In this document: one piece after another, positions 43,032 through 51,347 of the stretch
How the letters are laid out: every line of letters starts with the position of its first letter
How positions within the stretch are numbered: the stretch's first letter is position 1
NCBI GenBank assembly: GCA_964473525.1
Contig: CAYYPK010000015.1
Span: forward strand, 1 to 64,000
Source of the DNA: GCA-2687025 sp964473525
GTDB taxonomy: Bacteria > Poribacteria > WGA-4E > GCA-2687025
Direction: 5' to 3'
Length of the DNA: 64,000 bases
The notes under the pieces: model-generated
Seen by the model: the letters and a program-made list of their open reading frames with translations, nothing else
Databases searched by the model: none
What the model was told of the DNA's origin: nothing
Made by a program: the position numbers and the translations under genes

Positions 43032-43759
43032 GCGCGCGGGACGCACGGCGCCTGTACGGCGACCTGGCGTGGCTGTGGCCGATCATCAGCCCTCCCGAGG
43101 ACTACGTCGCGGAGGGTGAACACATCGCGCGCCTGATCGCTGACGACGCCGACGGACAGGCTCGCATGCTGCTCGACCTGGGATGCGGCGGGGGACACTT
43201 CATGGCGACGCTGAAGCGACACTTCGACGTCACGGGCGTGGACGTCAGCCCGTGTATGCTCGAACTGTCACGCGGCCTTAACCCGGACTGCGCCCACGTT
43301 GAGGGAGACATGCGCGAAGTCAGGCTTGGTCGGACGTTCGACGCGGTATTCATCGGTGACTCGGTCGAGTACATGCTCACAGAGGCGGATCTGCGCGCCG
43401 CGTTCCAGACGGCGTGGGACCATCTGCGGCCGGGCGGCGCGCTCGCCGTGGGACTAGGCACGACAGCGGAGTCGTTCACGCAGAACCGCACGACCGTGTC
43501 CACGCACCGAGCCGACGGTGTCGACATCTCGTTCGTGGAGAACGACTACGACCCGGACGCGTCCGACACCCAGTACGAAAGCACGTTCGTGTACCTGGTC
43601 CGGCGAGCGGGCGAACAGGAGATCCACACCGACCACCATCTGTCGGGGCTCTTCCCACGCGGCACGTGGTACCGACTGCTGAACGACGTGGGCTTCAGTG
43701 TCTCCGAGCGGCCGTGTGTCGACGGGGAGGACTACACGATGCTGCTGTGCCGCCGCTAG
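43028..43759 (+). CDS. Class I SAM-dependent methyltransferase
   Basis: 243 residues from the ATG overlapping the upstream TGA (ATGA). SAM motif I is LLDLGCGGGHFMATL, followed by VTGVDVSPCMLELSR, a motif II DAVFIGDSVEYML and motif III WDHLRPGGALAV. The middle contains HTDHHLSGLFPRGTWYRLL, typical of small-molecule methyltransferases of the methyltransferase-25 type. The substrate is unknown. The stop is shared as a CTAG palindrome with the convergent SnoaL-like gene. Confidence 0.85.
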   Translation: MSARDARRLYGDLAWLWPIISPPEDYVAEGEHIARLIADDADGQARMLLDLGCGGGHFMATLKRHFDVTGVDVSPCMLELSRGLNPDCAHVEGDMREVRLGRTFDAVFIGDSVEYMLTEADLRAAFQTAWDHLRPGGALAVGLGTTAESFTQNRTTVSTHRADGVDISFVENDYDPDASDTQYESTFVYLVRRAGEQEIHTDHHLSGLFPRGTWYRLLNDVGFSVSERPCVDGEDYTMLLCRR

Positions 43760-44130
43760 CGTTCGCCGACAGACGCGTGGATCTGCGCGAGGCGCCATCT
43801 GTCCGTGCGCTCCAGAACACCCGTGACGCGGACCAGGATCTGTTCGAGCTCTCCCCGCCAAACAAGCCGCCACTCCTGCTCGGTATGGAACCAGGCGACA
43901 TCGCCGCGCTCCTCGACGCCCGCGCGCCTCGTGTCGATGCGCAGATCGCGCGAGGCGGCAGCCACGCCGCGGAAGTACTCGTCGATGCCGGCGGCGCCGA
44001 CGACCCACTCGTCCTCGTCGGTGCCGATCTTCACGTAGTGCGGCTCATGTGCCATCAGGGCGATGACGGCATCGGCGTCGCTGGCCGCCAGCGCGTCGAA
44101 GTACGCATCCACTGTTTCACGGGCGGTCAC
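43756..44130 (-). CDS. SnoaL-like/NTF2-fold protein
   Basis: 124 residues. TARETVDAYFDALAASDADAVIALMA at the start and GDVAWFHTEQEW with a closing WRLAQIHAS at the end are characteristic of SnoaL_3/DUF4440-type proteins with a cone-shaped NTF2 fold. Such proteins are often small-molecule isomerases or ketosteroid-isomerase relatives. It is transcribed convergently with the methyltransferase (stops share CTAG) and divergently from the amidohydrolase. Confidence 0.8.
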   Translation of the reverse strand: MTARETVDAYFDALAASDADAVIALMAHEPHYVKIGTDEDEWVVGAAGIDEYFRGVAAASRDLRIDTRRAGVEERGDVAWFHTEQEWRLVWRGELEQILVRVTGVLERTDRWRLAQIHASVGER

Positions 44131-44239
44131 TGGCCGTCCTCCTCACGGTGGCGATGGCTTGCCCCACGCATGCCGTTCTGCCAATATCGCCGAACCGGTT
44201 CGCGCGCTCAACCAGATCAATGTCGGAGAGACCTGCCGC

Positions 44240-45040
44240 ATGCAAGTCATAGACGCACACCTGCACGTGTGGGGCACGGGCGACGACGGCGTGCCGTTCG
44301 CCGAGGGTAGGCAGCCGACGGCGCGCGCGGACACGGACTTCCTCCTGAAGTGCATGGACGCCGCGGACGTCGCTGGGTCGCTCATCATCCAGCCGATCGT
44401 CTATGGCTTCGACCACCGGTATGTCACGGCTGCCCTGCGCGCGCATCCGGACCGGTTCCGGGGTATGTGTCTCGTCGACCCTCGGCACGACGACCCCGTG
44501 GGGGAGCTGCGGCGGTGGCGCGACGAGGGATATGGCAGTGTGCGCTTCAACCCCGGCTTGTTCCCGGCCGACCGTGGCCTCGACTCGGACCTAGGGCATG
44601 AGCTGTTCCGAGCGGCAGGAGAGCTGGGTATGCCCGTCGGTTTCCTCATTTCACCTGAGCATTTCGCGGCCGTCGACGCCTTGTGTACCGCCGCGCCGGA
44701 GACGGTCGCCGTGGTCGACCACTTCGGGCACTGCCGACCGACCGACGGGCCGAACCCCGACTTCGACGAGCTGCTCGCGCTCGCGCGGCATGCCCGCCTT
44801 CACGTGAAGCTGTCGGAGTTCCCTCGGGCGTCGCTCGCGGAGTGGCCGTACTTCGATCTACACCGGTGGACGCCGGAGCGGCTCATGTGGGCGACGGACT
44901 TCCCGTTCATCGTCGAGCAGTGCGGATACACCGAAGGCCTGACGCTGCTCACGCAGGAGACGCCGGGCATCGACGAGCCGACGATGCAGCAGCTGGTTGC
45001 CGGCACGGCTGAGACCGTGTTCGGGCGCTGGGGCTCGTAG
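44240..45040 (+). CDS. Amidohydrolase-family (PF04909-type) metal-dependent hydrolase
   Basis: 266 residues from the ATG with CGGAGAG upstream. The metal-binding DAHLHVW is at the start, followed by a TIM barrel with VVDHFGHCRP (metal His), HVKLSEFPRAS and LMWATDFPF (metal Asp). This is the signature of the amidohydrolase-2 family, which includes lactonases and decarboxylases acting on small carboxylic or lactone substrates such as L-fucono-1,5-lactone or 2-pyrone dicarboxylate. The exact substrate is unclear. It is convergent with the ABC permease gene, 5 bases apart. Confidence 0.87.
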   Translation: MQVIDAHLHVWGTGDDGVPFAEGRQPTARADTDFLLKCMDAADVAGSLIIQPIVYGFDHRYVTAALRAHPDRFRGMCLVDPRHDDPVGELRRWRDEGYGSVRFNPGLFPADRGLDSDLGHELFRAAGELGMPVGFLISPEHFAAVDALCTAAPETVAVVDHFGHCRPTDGPNPDFDELLALARHARLHVKLSEFPRASLAEWPYFDLHRWTPERLMWATDFPFIVEQCGYTEGLTLLTQETPGIDEPTMQQLVAGTAETVFGRWGS

Positions 45041-45045
45041 CCGCC

Positions 45046-48000
45046 CTAGGCCGACTTGAGTGACGGAAGCAGAGGCGCGCGCAGACCGTAGACAGCAGCG
45101 ATGCCGCTGGCGCCGACGGCGCATAGCCACACCGCCGCAAGCGTTGCCACCACCGAGAGCCAGGGCGTGTTGGCGTGGGGCGCGAGCAGTGCGGGAAGGA
45201 CGGCGACGATCGCCGCGGCGGCTCCGACGGCGAGGCCCGCCGAAGCCAGGAGCATGTTCTCCGCAGTCAGCATCGTGACGAGCACGCCACGGCTGAATCC
45301 GACGGCCCGAAGAGTCGCCAATTCTCCCCGTCTCTCGAGGACGTTGCGCAGCAGGACGACGGCCATCCCCACCGTTCCGAGCAACAGTCCCAGTCCACCA
45401 AGCGCCTGGAACGTCAGTAGGTAGGTGTTCTCGACGGCCTGAAAGCTCGCGAGCTTCGTGGTCGTCACGGCGGCGTCGAACCCGTACGGCGCCAGACCCG
45501 ACTCGAGGGCCAAGGCGAGCGCATCCGCCTGTCCAGCTCCTGGGTCGAGGAGGAAGAACGACGCGCCGACGCGCGACGGGAAATGGGCGCGCAGGTAGTC
45601 GTCGGAGATCAGCGCCACGCTCTGGAAGACGCTCGTCGAGAGTGTCCCAACCAGACGCAAACGCACCTCGTCGCCGCGCTCGTCCTGGGTGAGTAGGTCG
45701 TCGCCAAGCTGGACGTGCAGAATCCAGCGCGCGGAGTTGGCGTCGGCGACCATCGGGATGACGCCCGAGCCTAGATCGCTACGTAGGAGCTCCCAAGGGG
45801 ACTCGGTCGGCTCTAGCACGCTGTCGAATGTGAACGCGCGCCGATCCGTGAAGGCCTTGGTCACCCCGACCAAGGTGGGTACCGACGGTCGATACAGGTT
45901 CAGGCAGCTCGCGTCCTCACCCGGCACCGCGCCGAAGGCCATCACGTCGGACGCGGCCAGCAGGCTCTCGGCCGACGCGGCCAGCCCAAGTTCGAAACGC
46001 CCCTCTGGCGTGTCCAGGGCGTGGCGAAGTGGCAACGATGACTCCGCCACCAGCGCGAACCCGCCGGCGCCGGACGAGATGTCCTGCGCCTCCTCCGGGG
46101 ACAGGGGCGCGTGCGTGTTGAGCCCAACAGACACGATCACGAAGCACGCGCACGCGATGAGCGAGGCGGACAGCAGGCTGCGCGTGGGTCGGCGGGCCGC
46201 TCCCGCTAGTCCCATACGTAACGGGCCGCGGGCGCGACGCGACGGCCGGCCGCCGCGCGTCAGCGAGAACGCTAGCCATGCAAGCCCTGCGACAAGGCCC
46301 GAAGCCCCGCTCGCATAGAAGAGAGCGGGCGACGCGTCCGTCGCTGCCCACAGGGCATACGCCAGCGAGGCGCCGCAACCGATAGACGCCGCCCAGGCCG
46401 TCACGCGCGCGGCTGCCCCAGGCTTGGTCACTGCCGGCGCGGTCGCGCCCGTCAGCAACTCTCTTGCCGACACGCGGCCCAGGCGCCTCACGGCCAGCGA
46501 GACGGCCGCGAGCACGATCGCCACGGAGATCGCCCAACCCAGGGCGAGGGACGACGCTCGCACATGCAACGACAGGTCGCTCGTCCCGACCGCTGCCACC
46601 CACAGCGTTGTGAGCCCCGTGACCATCAGCCACGCGTAGCCGACGCCGACGAGGGCTCCGACCGTGGCGCCGGTCGTGGCGAGGACGGCGCCCTCGCCCA
46701 GGAATCTGCGTCGTACCGCGGCCACCGGGAAGCCGACGGCGAGTAGCGTGCCGACCTCCCGCGCGCGCTGTTCCACGCCCAGCCGGAACAGCAGCTGCGT
46801 CAGCATCGCCGCTGCCGCGATCAGGAACATGCTGAACCCTACGAACAGCCCGCTGAAGTCCGTCGCGCCCTGGGAGGCCGCCAACCCGTCCTCGCGCAAC
46901 GCCAACGCGGCGAATCCCGCCTCCTCGGGCCGGATAGTCGCCAGAATCGCGTCGCGGAGCGCCAACTCCTCGGCGGCGAGCGCACGCCCTGTCGGGGGAG
47001 ACGCGACGATGGACGTAAGCGAGCCATACCGGTTGCTCCACATCGCCTGGCCTTCGCTCAGGTCGATGAACGCCTTGGGAGTCGGGCCGTGTTCGTCCCA
47101 ATACTCCTCGTCGCGCTGCGTGACTCGTCCCATGTCCACGGGAAATGGGGCGTCCCAGTCGCCTACGTTGCTGACATCGGAGAGGCCGGGAATGGGTGGG
47201 GTCATCCTTCTGTGCGCAGGTGGGGTCGGGCCGCCGACGCGCGCCACGGTGAACAGCGCCTCGCGAGGGATGAGCGTCTCGTCGGGCGCCACCGTCAGGT
47301 ACGCCATCGTGAGCGTGTCGCCCGGCTGCGCTGCGAGATCCATGGCGAGCCACGGACTCAGCGTAATCGACGGGCGGCCTGCGGGGCCGGGCGTGGTCGC
47401 CTCCTGGTCTGACGACCAGTTGCCGAGCGCCGCCACGATCGCGTACGAGGCGCTACGGTCGCCCACCCTCATGTCCGTGGCCACATTCGTGTATATGCCG
47501 CGCGTGACTAGGTCGCGCGAGGCCGCGGCGCGTACCACCGCGTCCGCCACGCCGTCGCTGATCAGGAGCTGACCGCTTTCCACGATGAGAGACGCGTCGT
47601 GTTGCGCGATCCGCAATCCGATGTCGTCCAGCGCCAAGGAAACGGCTGCGGCGGCCAGAAGATCATCTGCTTGGGTCGTGCTTTCGGCTCGTGTGGCGAG
47701 CAGCAGGTTCACCTGGCCCGGTTGTCCAAGCACCCGCTGAAGCTCTGCCAGCGGGACATAGGCGTTCAGCGGCGCACGCTGATGTGGCCGCAACGCGAAA
47801 CGACCCGGCCCACTGTTCGTGGCTATCCCCGCCACGACGACACGCATGCGAAGACGGGCGTCAGATGCCTCGCGTGAGGCAAACAGGGATGTGGGGTGGA
47901 CGGTCGGATCCTGGCCGAAGGTCAGCAACACTTCGTCGCCGAGAGCAACTCGCAGCTCCCGCCTGAGGGCGTCGTTGATGATCGCAGGCGGGAGCGAACC

Positions 48001-48384
48001 GAACGGGCCACTATAGTGACCGGACGTGAGCTGATAGCTATCGCCGTACTGCGTTCCAAGGCGCCCGTCGGAGCCGATCACCTGCACCCCACTGGCAAGA
48101 CGGCCGTCGGAGCCGGCGCGGGCCGATCCGCGCAACAGGATCACCGGCGCGACAGAGGCGTATGACGCCTGGAACGCAGGCGCGTCACACATGTCCTCGC
48201 GGAACATCCGGGTTGCGACAAGCGCGTCGTCGGTGACCCCGAGCCCGTCGAGAGTGAGGTCGCGCAGGCTCCCTCGAACCGAGTCGCCGACGATGAGGGA
48301 GCCGATGAGTGTCGCCGCAGCCACCGCGGCCCCCACTGTCACGGCGACGTTGATCCGCAGATAGTACGTCAGGCTTCGACGCAT
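45046..48384 (-). CDS. Large FtsX/MacB-like ABC transporter permease
   Basis: 1112 residues from the ATG at 48384. An N-terminal membrane anchor (INVAVTVGAAVAAATLIGSLIVGD) is followed by a long periplasmic domain, then two FtsX-type blocks of three to four helices each (LFVGFSMFLIAAAAMLTQLL; ALGGLGLLLGTVGMAVVLLRN, LRAVGFSRGVLVTMLTAE). At least nine hydrophobic segments are visible. The tandem FtsX arrangement resembles lipoprotein- or macrolide-exporter permeases. It overlaps the ATPase gene by 16 bp, so the two form one mechanotransmission-type transporter; the cargo is not known. Confidence 0.85.
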   Translation of the reverse strand: MRRSLTYYLRINVAVTVGAAVAAATLIGSLIVGDSVRGSLRDLTLDGLGVTDDALVATRMFREDMCDAPAFQASYASVAPVILLRGSARAGSDGRLASGVQVIGSDGRLGTQYGDSYQLTSGHYSGPFGSLPPAIINDALRRELRVALGDEVLLTFGQDPTVHPTSLFASREASDARLRMRVVVAGIATNSGPGRFALRPHQRAPLNAYVPLAELQRVLGQPGQVNLLLATRAESTTQADDLLAAAAVSLALDDIGLRIAQHDASLIVESGQLLISDGVADAVVRAAASRDLVTRGIYTNVATDMRVGDRSASYAIVAALGNWSSDQEATTPGPAGRPSITLSPWLAMDLAAQPGDTLTMAYLTVAPDETLIPREALFTVARVGGPTPPAHRRMTPPIPGLSDVSNVGDWDAPFPVDMGRVTQRDEEYWDEHGPTPKAFIDLSEGQAMWSNRYGSLTSIVASPPTGRALAAEELALRDAILATIRPEEAGFAALALREDGLAASQGATDFSGLFVGFSMFLIAAAAMLTQLLFRLGVEQRAREVGTLLAVGFPVAAVRRRFLGEGAVLATTGATVGALVGVGYAWLMVTGLTTLWVAAVGTSDLSLHVRASSLALGWAISVAIVLAAVSLAVRRLGRVSARELLTGATAPAVTKPGAAARVTAWAASIGCGASLAYALWAATDASPALFYASGASGLVAGLAWLAFSLTRGGRPSRRARGPLRMGLAGAARRPTRSLLSASLIACACFVIVSVGLNTHAPLSPEEAQDISSGAGGFALVAESSLPLRHALDTPEGRFELGLAASAESLLAASDVMAFGAVPGEDASCLNLYRPSVPTLVGVTKAFTDRRAFTFDSVLEPTESPWELLRSDLGSGVIPMVADANSARWILHVQLGDDLLTQDERGDEVRLRLVGTLSTSVFQSVALISDDYLRAHFPSRVGASFFLLDPGAGQADALALALESGLAPYGFDAAVTTTKLASFQAVENTYLLTFQALGGLGLLLGTVGMAVVLLRNVLERRGELATLRAVGFSRGVLVTMLTAENMLLASAGLAVGAAAAIVAVLPALLAPHANTPWLSVVATLAAVWLCAVGASGIAAVYGLRAPLLPSLKSA

Positions 48385-49046
48385 ACGCCGGCTTCCATCC
48401 GCGCGTGGCGGCCGAAACGCGTGGCCAACTCGAGGCTGTGTGTCACGACGATGAGAATGACGTCGTCGTCCTGTTGGAGACTCATGAGCAAGTCTGCCAC
48501 ATCGGCCGCCGTGTTGGGATCCAGGTTCCCCGTCGGCTCGTCGCATAGGAGCAGGCTCGGCCCATTGATGAGGGCTCGCGCGACCGCGGCGCGTTGACGT
48601 TCGCCGCCTGACAGTTCGCCGGGGCGGTGGTCCATGCGGTGCGAGAGATCCACGCGGTCAAGCAGTTCTCGCGCGCGGGCGTCGGCCGCAGGCCCGCCGC
48701 GCCCGAAAGGCAAGGTTGGGATGAGGGCGTTCTCAAGGGCCGAATACTGCGGCAGCAGGTGATGATCCTGGAACACGAAGCCGACGCGTTCGTTGCGGAA
48801 GCGCGCCAGCTCGCGCTCGCGGAGAGAGAACGGGTCGACGCCGTCGACGGCAACGGCCCCAGACGTCGGGGCGTCCAGGGCGCCGATGAGGTGCAGCAGC
48901 GTGCTCTTCCCCGACCCAGACTGCCCGGTGATGACAAGGTCTTCGCCCGGATCCAGCGACAGGTTGACCCCGCGCAACACGTCGACCGCGCCAGCGGCGC
49001 CGTCGAACCGTTTCGTGACGTCCAACACCTGAAGTCCGCTGGCCAT
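48369..49046 (-). CDS. ABC transporter ATP-binding protein (LolD/MacB type)
   Basis: 225 residues from the ATG at 49046. Walker A is GQSGSGKST, Q-loop VFQDHHLLP, signature LSGGERQRAAVARAL, Walker B LLLCDEPTGNLD and H-loop VVTHS. The 225-residue size and the ENALIPTLPFGRG segment fit the LolD/MacB/FtsE subgroup that partners FtsX-like permeases. The start lies 7 bases downstream of the thioesterase stop and the end overlaps the permease by 16 bp, so all three genes are probably co-transcribed. Confidence 0.92.
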   Translation of the reverse strand: MASGLQVLDVTKRFDGAAGAVDVLRGVNLSLDPGEDLVITGQSGSGKSTLLHLIGALDAPTSGAVAVDGVDPFSLRERELARFRNERVGFVFQDHHLLPQYSALENALIPTLPFGRGGPAADARARELLDRVDLSHRMDHRPGELSGGERQRAAVARALINGPSLLLCDEPTGNLDPNTAADVADLLMSLQQDDDVILIVVTHSLELATRFGRHARMEAGVCVEA

Positions 49047-49053
49047 GCGGTGG

Positions 49054-49479
49054 CTACTCCGCTGCCGCGATGGCGTCCAGGCGCGCGGCGATTTCGTCCG
49101 GGATGGCGATGGACCGCAGCGGCTCGCCGTGGTTGCAGACGCAGCACACCGCCGTGATGGACCCCTTGGCAACGTCCTCGCCGTCCCGGCGGAACGTGAA
49201 GCCGTACGTCACCGACTTCGCCCCTCGGCGCGTGACCGCGACGGCGATCTGTAGCACCTCGCCGTAGTACGACGGACGCAGGTAGTCGCAAGAGACCGAC
49301 ACACGGGGCCAACTCACCGTGTCGCCGTCCATGTCGAAGTGGATGTCGGTGCCGATCGACCGGAGGAACTCGTGCTCGGCGGTCTCCATGAACACCGTGT
49401 AGCGCGAGAAGTGGACAATCCCCGCCATGTCGGTGTCGGCGAATTCCATGCGTCGTGTGGTCGTGAATTCGGTGGGCAT
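49054..49479 (-). CDS. Hotdog-fold acyl-CoA thioesterase (4-hydroxybenzoyl-CoA thioesterase type)
   Basis: 141 residues from the ATG at 49479 with AGGGA upstream. The active-site region FADTDMAGIVHFSRYTVFMETAEHE matches the YbgC/4HBT family, in which the Asp after TD polarises the thioester carbonyl. The remainder (VSVSCDYLRPSYYGEVLQIAV) forms the second half of the hotdog. It hydrolyses acyl-CoA or aroyl-CoA. It is upstream of an ABC exporter here. An aryl-CoA-type ligase is found 6 kb away, but no direct link is shown. Confidence 0.85.
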   Translation of the reverse strand: MPTEFTTTRRMEFADTDMAGIVHFSRYTVFMETAEHEFLRSIGTDIHFDMDGDTVSWPRVSVSCDYLRPSYYGEVLQIAVAVTRRGAKSVTYGFTFRRDGEDVAKGSITAVCCVCNHGEPLRSIAIPDEIAARLDAIAAAE

Positions 49480-49526
49480 GCCGTTCCCTGTGTGTCTCGC
49501 GAACGCGCGACCGTCTGGCGAGTTGG

Positions 49527-49997
49527 CTACGCTCCGGGTCGGAACAGAGTCACCAAGCAGCCGCCAACGGCAGCGCACGCAATGCCGGCGAGGAACTGCC
49601 AGCGCACCGCGCCGAGCCCTCCCGCGGGCGGATGCACGATGAAGGCGGTGACGGCGTTCACGATTGGGGCTCCCGCGAACACGATGGACATGACGACCGC
49701 GGGAGATCCCTTGGCGCCGAACGCAAGCAGCACGCCCAGGGCTCCAACGGCGCCCACGACCCCGGCGAGCGTGGCCCAGGTGACGCCCTTCGCGGGGAAC
49801 GTCCAGGACGCGCCGTTAGCCACTAGCATCACGATCGAGCCTAGCACCGCCACGATCAGATACGCGACGCCCACGAACAGGAACGCCTTGTACCGCCCGT
49901 GCACTGGGTCGGCCATCCCCACCGCGCCTGTGTGCAGCAGCACGCCATAGAGACCCCACGACACCACCGTCATAACGACGAATATCAGCCATGCCAT
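49527..49997 (-). CDS. Small EamA/DMT-like membrane protein
   Basis: 156 residues with about five hydrophobic segments: AWLIFVVMTVVSWGLYGVLL, FLFVGVAYLIVAVLGSIVML, ATLAGVVGAVGALGVLLAFG, VVMSIVFAGAPIVNAVTAFI and FLAGIACAAVGGCLVTLF. This is half the size of a standard ten-helix drug/metabolite transporter and could work as a homodimer. The substrate is not predictable. It lies downstream of the GT4 gene with a 48-base spacing and upstream of the thioesterase. Confidence 0.7.
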   Translation of the reverse strand: MAWLIFVVMTVVSWGLYGVLLHTGAVGMADPVHGRYKAFLFVGVAYLIVAVLGSIVMLVANGASWTFPAKGVTWATLAGVVGAVGALGVLLAFGAKGSPAVVMSIVFAGAPIVNAVTAFIVHPPAGGLGAVRWQFLAGIACAAVGGCLVTLFRPGA

Positions 49998-50045
49998 GCG
50001 TTGTCTACTCCCTTGCTGACGCGGATGGCGCGCCGTGCGGCGCCG

Positions 50046-51344
50046 TCAAGCCGCCGCGTCGATGCATCGTTGGTACAGAGCGAGGGTACTGTCCGCCATG
50101 GCCACTTCGCCCCGCCTCGCGTGTACGGCCTGCTGTCCCTGGCGGCCAAGTTCCCCGCACAGATCGTGGTCGTCCATCAGGCTCGCGATGCCCGCCGCGA
50201 CGGCAGTGGGCGAGTGAGGATCGACGAGAACGCCGCCGCCTGTGTCCTCGATCATCTCTGGGAATCCCCCGTGCGCAGGCGCCACGATGGGCGTCCCGTT
50301 CGCCATCGCCTCGAGAGCGTACAGGCCCTTGGGCTCCTGGTACACCGTCGGCACACACAGGACGTGCGCGCTCGCCAACATGTCGATCTTCGTGGCGCGG
50401 TCGACTTCGCCGAGATGCTCCAGCTGCCCTTGGAAGCCGGCCTCCGCCACGCGGGCCAGGCACTCGGCGAAGTACGGCCTATCGGCCTTCCCAAGATACC
50501 CGCCGACGCGTAGTCTCAGCGCGTTCGGCCCTCGCTCGCGCCAGAGCTGTATGACCGCATCGACCAGAAGGTGCAGTCCCTTCTCCGGGCAGATGCGCGC
50601 CAGGTACGCGACCACGTACGTGTCATCCGGCTTCGCGACGCGACCGGCGCCGTGGCCCGTCAGGTCCAGACCCAATGGAATCACGTGGACACGCTCCGCC
50701 GGTACCTGCATCGTTTTGACCATGGCTGCGGCGTAGTAGTCGCATGGGGCGACGAAGGCGTCAACATCCTGTGCGCGGCTGCGCAACTCCTCCCGGGCCT
50801 GCGTCGCGTACGGCTCGATGAGGCCGTCGAGGAAGATGTCCTCGCCCTGCAATGCGCAGAGCACTGGCACGCCCAGCGCGGCCTTCATCGGGGCCGCCAT
50901 GCCCACGAACATCGAATTCGTGAGCTGCACGATGTCGGGGCGGTAGTCGTCCCGGAGCCATGCGATGAGCTTGTCGAGCTCCTTCCGCTGCCGACCGTCC
51001 TCGCCTCGCAGCACGGAGACAGTCAGCCCGCCAAGATCCCGCGCGCTCGTCGACGAACTGAAACGCGAGAGGGCGTTCAGCAACGGCTTGCCGTCCAGCA
51101 TCCTGTCGAACGCCCACGGTGTGTGCTGGAAGAGCGCGGCCTTCTGCTGCAGGTAGACGTTCACGCCGCCGTAGAACACGCGACCCATGCTGACATCCGC
51201 TTCGTCGGTGCGGATGGGCGTGTACGTTGGGATGAGCGCGACATCGTGCCCCTGCCGCTGCATCGCGGCGGCAAGCGTGTTGTCGTGGATGCACGCTCCG
51301 CAGAGCATGCCCGCCGCGCCCGCCGCGATGTAGGCGATCCTCAC
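50046..51344 (-). CDS. Glycosyltransferase family 4 (GT-B fold)
   Basis: 432 residues. The N-terminal acceptor domain starts RIAYIAAGAAGMLCGACIHDN. The C-terminal nucleotide-sugar domain contains VAYLARICPEKGLHLLVDAV, HLGEVDRATKIDMLASAHVLCVP-type sequence and the EX7E motif region EPKGLYALEAMANGTPIVAP. It is a retaining transferase, probably acting on a glycan or glycoconjugate at the cytoplasmic face of the membrane. The gene ends with ordinary spacing and follows the symporter by 3 bases. Confidence 0.9.
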   Translation of the reverse strand: MRIAYIAAGAAGMLCGACIHDNTLAAAMQRQGHDVALIPTYTPIRTDEADVSMGRVFYGGVNVYLQQKAALFQHTPWAFDRMLDGKPLLNALSRFSSSTSARDLGGLTVSVLRGEDGRQRKELDKLIAWLRDDYRPDIVQLTNSMFVGMAAPMKAALGVPVLCALQGEDIFLDGLIEPYATQAREELRSRAQDVDAFVAPCDYYAAAMVKTMQVPAERVHVIPLGLDLTGHGAGRVAKPDDTYVVAYLARICPEKGLHLLVDAVIQLWRERGPNALRLRVGGYLGKADRPYFAECLARVAEAGFQGQLEHLGEVDRATKIDMLASAHVLCVPTVYQEPKGLYALEAMANGTPIVAPAHGGFPEMIEDTGGGVLVDPHSPTAVAAGIASLMDDHDLCGELGRQGQQAVHARRGEVAMADSTLALYQRCIDAAA

Positions 51345-51347
51345 CCG

